Part shown: in pieces, positions 33,509 through 37,862 of the stretch
Numbering within the stretch: the stretch's first letter is position 1
How the letters are laid out: every line of letters starts with the position of its first letter
Assembly (NCBI GenBank): GCA_011390345.1
Contig: JAABSP010000048.1
Span: 1-37,862 of the forward strand
Direction: 5' to 3'
Length of the DNA: 37,862 nucleotides
Origin: Desulfobacteraceae bacterium
GTDB lineage: Bacteria; Desulfobacterota; Desulfobacteria; Desulfobacterales; JAABSP01
Notes under the pieces: generated by a model
The model's input: the letters and a program-made list of their open reading frames with translations, nothing else
Database searches by the model: none
Told to the model about the DNA's origin: nothing
Translations under genes and position numbers: made by a program

Positions 33509-34114
33509 ATGAACAATGCAGCAAAATGTGGGATCGGAATATTGGCGATGCTTTGGCTGTTCACGGCTTCCGGCTGCGGAACCGGCTTTACCATGATGGC
33601 GTCGGAAGGGTTCGACAAACAAGTCGCGGCGGCAAAGGCATCGGGGAAAGATCCGAAGGCAATCCCGAAACCTTCGGCTCCGACTCCCTTTCCCTTACCG
33701 CATATTTACAGCGGAACGATACTGGATTTGACGGCCTTTAGCATATCGTTTTTCGGGCTCTTCAGCGGTGATCCGTTTCTTTTCTATGCCTCTGCGGCTA
33801 TTCTGCCGGCTTCCGTCGTCGATCTTCCGTTCAGCTTTGCAGCCGATACAATGCTGCTGCCTCTGACGGTCTACAAACAGGTGGTTTACGGAAATATCAC
33901 GGCCCGGAAAAGCCGGCCAGCAGTTCCGGAGAAGGTTTCCAAAAAGAAGGAAAAACCCTCCTCTCCGCCGCTGGTCCATTACGAAGAACCGATACTTGTT
34001 CCGGTCTATCCTGCTCCGAAGTCGTCAGCGTTCGGGGCGATACCCGTCCATCCTTCGATCCAAAAGCCTCCCGAAGAAAAATCTGCCGGAAAGAACCGCA
34101 CCATCGGTAAATAG
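33509..34114 (+). CDS. YceK/YidQ-family (DUF1375) lipoprotein
   Basis: A 201-residue lipoprotein. The signal sequence has a lipobox LFTASGC with Cys23. The DUF1375 core is visible: an early G-T-G-F segment and YSGTILDLTAFSISF, then PASVVDLPFSFAADTMLLPLTVYKQ, which closely resembles YceK of enterobacteria. A lysine/proline-rich C-terminal extension of ~65 residues (~residues 137-201) is extra, since YceK is normally ~75-110 residues. AAGGAGG lies before the ATG. Likely outer-membrane-associated; function unknown. Confidence 0.8.
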   Translation: MNNAAKCGIGILAMLWLFTASGCGTGFTMMASEGFDKQVAAAKASGKDPKAIPKPSAPTPFPLPHIYSGTILDLTAFSISFFGLFSGDPFLFYASAAILPASVVDLPFSFAADTMLLPLTVYKQVVYGNITARKSRPAVPEKVSKKKEKPSSPPLVHYEEPILVPVYPAPKSSAFGAIPVHPSIQKPPEEKSAGKNRTIGK

Positions 34115-34134
34115 ACCGATACCATTCATCTGCA

Positions 34135-34581
34135 TCAACGGATGCCTGAAAGCATCTGCAGCAGCATCAGCGCATCCGCCATATCGATGCGCTCGTTGCG
34201 GTTCCGGTCATTATCCATGAGGTTGTCTGTAGAGACCGCAATCCCGGCCAAAGTCTTCAGCACCATGATGACATCATTCAGATCCGGCTTCGGGATTTCC
34301 AGATCCTCCTGAAGCCGGAGCATCAGTTCGGCCGGCTGATCTATCCGATCCGATTTCAGATCCCAATGGTCGAAGCCTTCGAACCAGCGGGTCTTTCCCA
34401 CGCCGCCGTTCAGGTAATCCGCGCTGTCCGTCGGCACGAGGCCGTCGTTGTCTTTGTCATACATCTTTTCCAGTAGAACCCCGCAGAAGCAGAGCTTCAT
34501 CCGAAAGGTGAAGGGGCGGTTCGAATCGTAAGGGCCTTTAAAAACGTACATGTAATTGTTTTTTCCGGGCAGAATTCCAGA
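34135..34581 (-). pseudogene. 3' remnant of a hydrolase/dockerin-like gene, truncated by the insertion sequence
   Basis: The last ~148 codons of a secreted protein. DKDNDGLVPTDSADYLNGG and WFEGFDHWDLKSD look like the C-terminal part of a lipase or esterase (N-D-G-L-V-P...D-H-W-D, where the catalytic histidine would be). It is followed by two dockerin-like repeats, PDLNDVIMVLKTLAG and DRNRNERIDMADALMLLQMLSG. The frame runs straight into the left end of the ISKra4 element at 34582 and the N-terminus is not found beyond the right end, so the insertion was accompanied by a deletion. Confidence 0.65.
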
Positions 34582-34608
34582 GGGTGCGGCTCCTTGCATT
34601 ATAAACTT
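34582..34608 (+). repeat. Left terminal inverted repeat of the ISKra4 element
   Basis: Begins GGGTGCGGCTC and ends AAACTT. It pairs with 36248-36274. Confidence 0.8.
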
Positions 34609-34726
34609 GCTCAAGTATTATCAAGCACTTAAGCAATAGTCGACAATAAAATCCTTGATAATTTTGGCGGCTTACGATATGAAAGATTTTTCTCTTTTCT
34701 ATCCACCCTGAATTTGGAGGTTCAAA

Positions 34727-36232
34727 ATGGTACAGCTTGTAAAAATAAGCGATGAAAAAAAGCAGCACTATGGCGATGCAGTTGAGGCCTTCGAGAAACT
34801 CATCGAAGAGTTGTCCGATTCAGATATTGCCGCAGGAACTTTGGGAGACGCCGAAGAGTTCATTCAGCAGAGGAATATGGAAATCAAGCGGAAAATGGCG
34901 GAGGGATATCTGAATGAGCGCAGCGCCAGAGAGGAGAAGCTCAAGAAGCTGGAGAGCGCAGATGGCCAAGCCCGTACACACAGGGTGCCGAATCGTCGCC
35001 ATCAGATCGAAACAATATTCGGCGAGGTGGAGTTCAACCGTATCGGCTACCGGGGTCCGGGGCTCGGCCTTCTCTACCCGTTGGATGCGGAGCTGAATCT
35101 GCCGCCGGACAAATATTCCCATGGACTGCGCAGGGAAATCGCCCACCTGATTGCTGACCAGTCATTCGATGCTGCGCTGGAAACCCTGCAACGATATGGA
35201 GGCGGAATGATTCCCAAGCGCCAGTTGCAGGAGCTTACTGCTACCCTGATCCTGGATTTTGGAGTCTTCTACAGCCGCCCTCTGAAGATCCTGAATCCGA
35301 ACGACCGTATCCTGGTGATCACAGCCGACGGCAAGGGGATCTCGGTCTACAATCAGGACCTCCGGGAGGCGACCCGAAAAGCAGCGGAGGCGGATCAGAA
35401 GAAGAAGAAAAAGCGGCTTCAGCCGGGAGAAAAGAGGAGCCGCAAGCGCATGGCCACCGTGGTTTCTGTGTATGAGATCGCCCCCTATATCCGAACGCCC
35501 GAGCAGATCCTGGGGGAAAAAGTGGAGAAGCCGCCTCCTCGTCCCAAGCCCCAAAACAAGCGAGTCTGGGCGGATGTGACTGAGGATATGGGCACTCTGA
35601 TCGAGCAGGGCTTTGAGGAAGCGCTCCGCCGGGACCCCGATCAGAAAATGCACTGGGTCGTACTCATCGACGGCCAGCCGGAACTGATCCGGCAGGTCGA
35701 AAAAAAGGCCGAGTTGTACGGAGTGAATGTCACCATTACCCAGGATTTCATCCATGTCACAGAGTACCTGTGGAAGGCCGGCCACGCTCTTTACCCGAAA
35801 AGCGCTGAAAAGCGGGAGGAGTGGGTATACGGACGCAGCAGGGAACTCCTGCGCGGCAATGCCCAGAATGTCGCCACCGGCCTCCGCAGAACAGCCACCC
35901 TCTATAAGCTGAATGACGAGCAGCGAGTCCCGGTGGATACAGCCGCGGACTATATTGAAAACAGCCAGTCCCGGCTGCGCTACGATATATCGCTGAAGCA
36001 TGGTCTTCCCATTGCAACGGGCGTAATCGAAGGCGCATGCCGTTATATTGTCAAAGATCGGATGGACATCACCGGTGCCCGTTGGCGGCTGATATCCGCC
36101 GAAGCTGTCCTTAAACTGCGTTCACTGAAGGCCAGTGGTGATCTGGATGATTACCTGCGGTTCCACTTCCAACAAGAGAAAGATCGGAACTATTTTTGGG
36201 TGGTGAAGGGTGAGAAGCAGGCAGTCAGATGA
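34727..36232 (+). CDS. ISKra4-family transposase
   Basis: A 501-residue DDE-type transposase. The three acidic residues can be placed at D201 (VITADGKGIS), D315 (VVLIDGQPEL) and E435 (GVIEGACRYIVKDRMDITGARW), the usual ISKra4 blocks. A lysine-rich linker (KKKKKRLQPGEKRSRKR) lies after the first D. TTGGAGG precedes the ATG. The gene is complete and undamaged, so the element may still be active. Codon use does not differ strikingly from the host's. Confidence 0.95.
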   Translation: MVQLVKISDEKKQHYGDAVEAFEKLIEELSDSDIAAGTLGDAEEFIQQRNMEIKRKMAEGYLNERSAREEKLKKLESADGQARTHRVPNRRHQIETIFGEVEFNRIGYRGPGLGLLYPLDAELNLPPDKYSHGLRREIAHLIADQSFDAALETLQRYGGGMIPKRQLQELTATLILDFGVFYSRPLKILNPNDRILVITADGKGISVYNQDLREATRKAAEADQKKKKKRLQPGEKRSRKRMATVVSVYEIAPYIRTPEQILGEKVEKPPPRPKPQNKRVWADVTEDMGTLIEQGFEEALRRDPDQKMHWVVLIDGQPELIRQVEKKAELYGVNVTITQDFIHVTEYLWKAGHALYPKSAEKREEWVYGRSRELLRGNAQNVATGLRRTATLYKLNDEQRVPVDTAADYIENSQSRLRYDISLKHGLPIATGVIEGACRYIVKDRMDITGARWRLISAEAVLKLRSLKASGDLDDYLRFHFQQEKDRNYFWVVKGEKQAVR

Positions 36233-36247
36233 GTTGACGGCAAGAAT

Positions 36248-36274
36248 AAGTTTCTATGAAAAAGAGCCGCACCC
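36248..36274 (-). repeat. Right terminal inverted repeat of the ISKra4 element
   Basis: Reads GAGCCGCACCC at its outer end; complementary to the left repeat. Confidence 0.8.
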
Positions 36275-36292
36275 AAAAGCATACGATTAAAA

Positions 36293-36868
36293 TCAGTTAG
36301 AGAGTGGTTTGTGGGGGGTGATGCTCTCACCTGACAAAATTTTCCTCCGCAGTTCACTTAATCGTTTCGACCAATGCGACCCCGTTTTTAAACCTTTTCT
36401 CGCTGCATCCAATGCGAGATCTCTCCGCCCCATAAATGCCAGGGCTTCTGTCAGGTAAGACCAAACCTTCCCATCTTTCGGCGCACCGCGTAAAAAAACG
36501 GTGTAATCATTGACGGCATTTTGAAACATTCCGAGCGCCATAAAGCAATCAGCCCGAAATCGGATTGCATGCGGATATTTCCTGCTATTCACAAATCGAT
36601 TAAAATCCTTTATCGCACGAGCATACTGTCCTATGCGGCCCAATATATGGGCACGCTTATAATATAAATCAGCTCTTTTCGGTTGTAACTTAATAGCGTT
36701 ATTTATGTAAGCTATAGCTAAAAAATGTTTTCCTTTTTGCCTACTGTACTGATCAGCCTGTTTAGCAAAATTGTCAGCACGCTCCTGTCGTGTTGCAGCT
36801 TGAGAAGGTATGCACCCCAAAAAAACGATACTGATCAGAACAACCAGCGCTAAATAATGTTGTATCAT
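36293..36868 (-). CDS. TPR-repeat exported protein
   Basis: A 191-residue protein with an N-terminal signal peptide: MIQHYLALVVLISIVFLGCIP contains a possible lipobox (VFLGC, Cys19), and SQAA would fit signal peptidase I instead. At least three tetratricopeptide repeats follow: AIAYINNAIKLQPKRADLYYKRA, AIKDFNRFVNSR..., and AVNDYTVFLRGAPKDGKVWSYLTEAL. It is probably a periplasmic scaffold. Its stop lies only 18 bases from the right end of the ISKra4 element, so the insertion narrowly spared it. This gene and the next are noticeably more AT-rich than the left part of the window. Confidence 0.75.
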   Translation of the reverse strand: MIQHYLALVVLISIVFLGCIPSQAATRQERADNFAKQADQYSRQKGKHFLAIAYINNAIKLQPKRADLYYKRAHILGRIGQYARAIKDFNRFVNSRKYPHAIRFRADCFMALGMFQNAVNDYTVFLRGAPKDGKVWSYLTEALAFMGRRDLALDAARKGLKTGSHWSKRLSELRRKILSGESITPHKPLSN

Positions 36869-36952
36869 GAGCTATCTTCGACTCAATACTTTTCCTGTTT
36901 AACACTTGCAGATTTTTCCTAAGTCAGATTGACGTCAGGCAAAAAACACCTA

Positions 36953-37861
36953 TCATCCGGGCCTGTCCAAACCCTGTCGCCGAAGCCAATCATTCTTTAC
37001 AATCAAAATCTTACCATTTCCAGTTCTTTCCGCGGCCCCCCATTCAATGGTCCAATTGACATTTTGGTCGATCTTATTCTTTAAATATTCTCTCACCTCA
37101 TCTTCGCTGAGAGTAAAGGAAGCCCCCCTCTTTAGGTTCACTTTGATATCATTTGGTCCTGTCTGAATGAACTGATACTCCAGCAACCCTTCAATCCACC
37201 GCATCACGAGGGTCAAGCCCGGCATGGTAATGGTCTTATCCCCCAGATAGATGACGTCACCCGTACGGCCATCGACCGGCCCGATCCTGGGCCATGTTAT
37301 CCCGGATTGGGATCGATCAAACGTCTTCCAGTGGAGCTGATCCCCTGTATCGTAACGAATAAAAGGAGTTGCAAAATTTGTAAGGGTTGTCCCAATCCCC
37401 CTGCCGATTTTCTCCAACTGGTCGATTTGCATCCCTTCATCATCCACGATTTCGAGTATGCCGCGATGAAAAGATACATGAAGACTATCTTCTTCAGGCC
37501 CTTCAGAAGCGTGCAAACCGCCGTCATTCAGGCCCCACTGGTCCAGCACATTCTCAACTTTCAATACCTCCTTTATCCTATCCCTGACTTCCGGCCTCAA
37601 AGGTTCGGCGGTGGTCACGACCCCTCTCAATTTAGCAGGCCGGATTCCAAGTTCATCAAGATGCTCACAGATTTCCCTGATCGCCGTCGGATACCCGTAT
37701 ATAAGCCGAATTTCATTAAAATGCCGACTTCTGGTCAACGCGATCACGCGATCCCGGGTGATATTCGATCCACTGCTGACCCAACGGCTCAACAACCGAT
37801 CTCTCCAAGTCCGCTTGTCGCCCAAACCGACCCCCACCGATTCGCCGCCTACAATTAAGAA
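36953..37861 (-). CDS. PaaK/CapK-like adenylate-forming enzyme, partial (5' end outside window)
   Basis: The C-terminal ~302 residues of a phenylacetate-CoA ligase-like protein. Landmarks are IYGYPTAIREICEHL and RGVVTTAEPLRPEVRDRI (nucleotide-binding half), GLNDGGLHASEGP, and TPFIRYDTGDQLHWK (the Y-R-T/D-G-D motif), then the C-terminal lid. Such CapK-like enzymes occur in polysaccharide and lipid assembly clusters. The GTG at 37837 is internal; the frame remains open to the window edge. The substrate is unknown. Confidence 0.82.
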   Translation of the reverse strand, partial: FLIVGGESVGVGLGDKRTWRDRLLSRWVSSGSNITRDRVIALTRSRHFNEIRLIYGYPTAIREICEHLDELGIRPAKLRGVVTTAEPLRPEVRDRIKEVLKVENVLDQWGLNDGGLHASEGPEEDSLHVSFHRGILEIVDDEGMQIDQLEKIGRGIGTTLTNFATPFIRYDTGDQLHWKTFDRSQSGITWPRIGPVDGRTGDVIYLGDKTITMPGLTLVMRWIEGLLEYQFIQTGPNDIKVNLKRGASFTLSEDEVREYLKNKIDQNVNWTIEWGAAERTGNGKILIVKNDWLRRQGLDRPG

Positions 37862-37862
37862 G

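Larger units (their letters stand above)
34582..36274 (+). mobile_element. Complete ISKra4-family insertion sequence (1693 bp)
   Basis: The ends are imperfect inverted repeats of 27 bp: left GGGTGCGGCTC...AAACTT (34582-34608), right AAGTTT...GAGCCGCACCC (36248-36274), about 21 of 27 positions matching. One full transposase gene lies between. No direct target duplication is seen (left flank ends CCAGA, right begins AAAAG). Confidence 0.85.

Overview
The window looks like chromosome from a Desulfobacterota (former deltaproteobacterial) anaerobe, moderately G+C rich. The basis is gene content: glyoxylate-bypass genes, a GAF-type nitrogen-PTS Enzyme I beside glnD, a DUF3786 iron-sulfur protein, ISKra4-family DNA, and a tmRNA with the tag ADDYDYALAA. 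This assignment is inference; there is no 16S gene here.

Left part (1-13 kb), mostly housekeeping. The 3' end of malate synthase and a complete isocitrate lyase run on the plus strand. A long minus-strand block follows: ptsP, a PII-like domain fused to GlnD-type ACT domains, glnD, a zinc-ribbon/cNMP-binding/DUF4388 protein, then a 470-base gap, then a DUF167 protein and the heptose kinase/adenylyltransferase hldE. The 470-base gap holds what I read as two tandem small RNA genes of the same design: TTGACA promoter, 5' stem-loop, single-stranded CCUCC linker, and a GCCGCCC/GGGCGGC terminator. Two tRNA-Ser genes (GCU and UGA) with one promoter and one terminator lie next.

Middle (12.5-23.4 kb). 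Molybdenum cofactor genes (moaB, mobA, moaE) lead into an AAA/PD-(D/E)XK protein whose start overlaps the moaE stop. Next come a YedK/HMCES-type protein, MazG-like and GNAT genes, and a fic gene broken by one amber codon and followed by two 41-bp palindromic repeats. A scar zone of an IS1634-type transposase fragment, an orphan gene fragment, a lipoprotein and a possible group II intron 3' relic precedes clpB.

Right part (23.6-37.9 kb), accessory. After ssrA come a PemK/MazF-type toxin-antitoxin pair, a family 3 solute-binding protein, an Old Yellow Enzyme stub and an MFS transporter. The MFS gene is divergent from a MntA-HepT (MNT/HEPN) toxin-antitoxin operon, and a perfect palindrome covers both -35 boxes. 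Then come a solitary PD-(D/E)XK nuclease, a type III restriction-enzyme remnant, an addiction-module component overlapping radC, three unknown genes (two membrane-anchored), the DUF3786 protein, an orphan HicB-like protein and a YceK-like lipoprotein. A complete ISKra4-family insertion sequence has cut off a hydrolase/dockerin gene. A TPR protein and a partial PaaK/CapK-like adenylate-forming enzyme close the window.

Functional themes are C2 carbon assimilation (aceB/aceA), nitrogen/phosphorelay control (ptsP, the PII-ACT fusion, glnD), envelope synthesis (hldE), cofactor synthesis (moa/mob), stress response (clpB, ssrA), and a right-hand region rich in toxin-antitoxin, nuclease and mobile-element debris.
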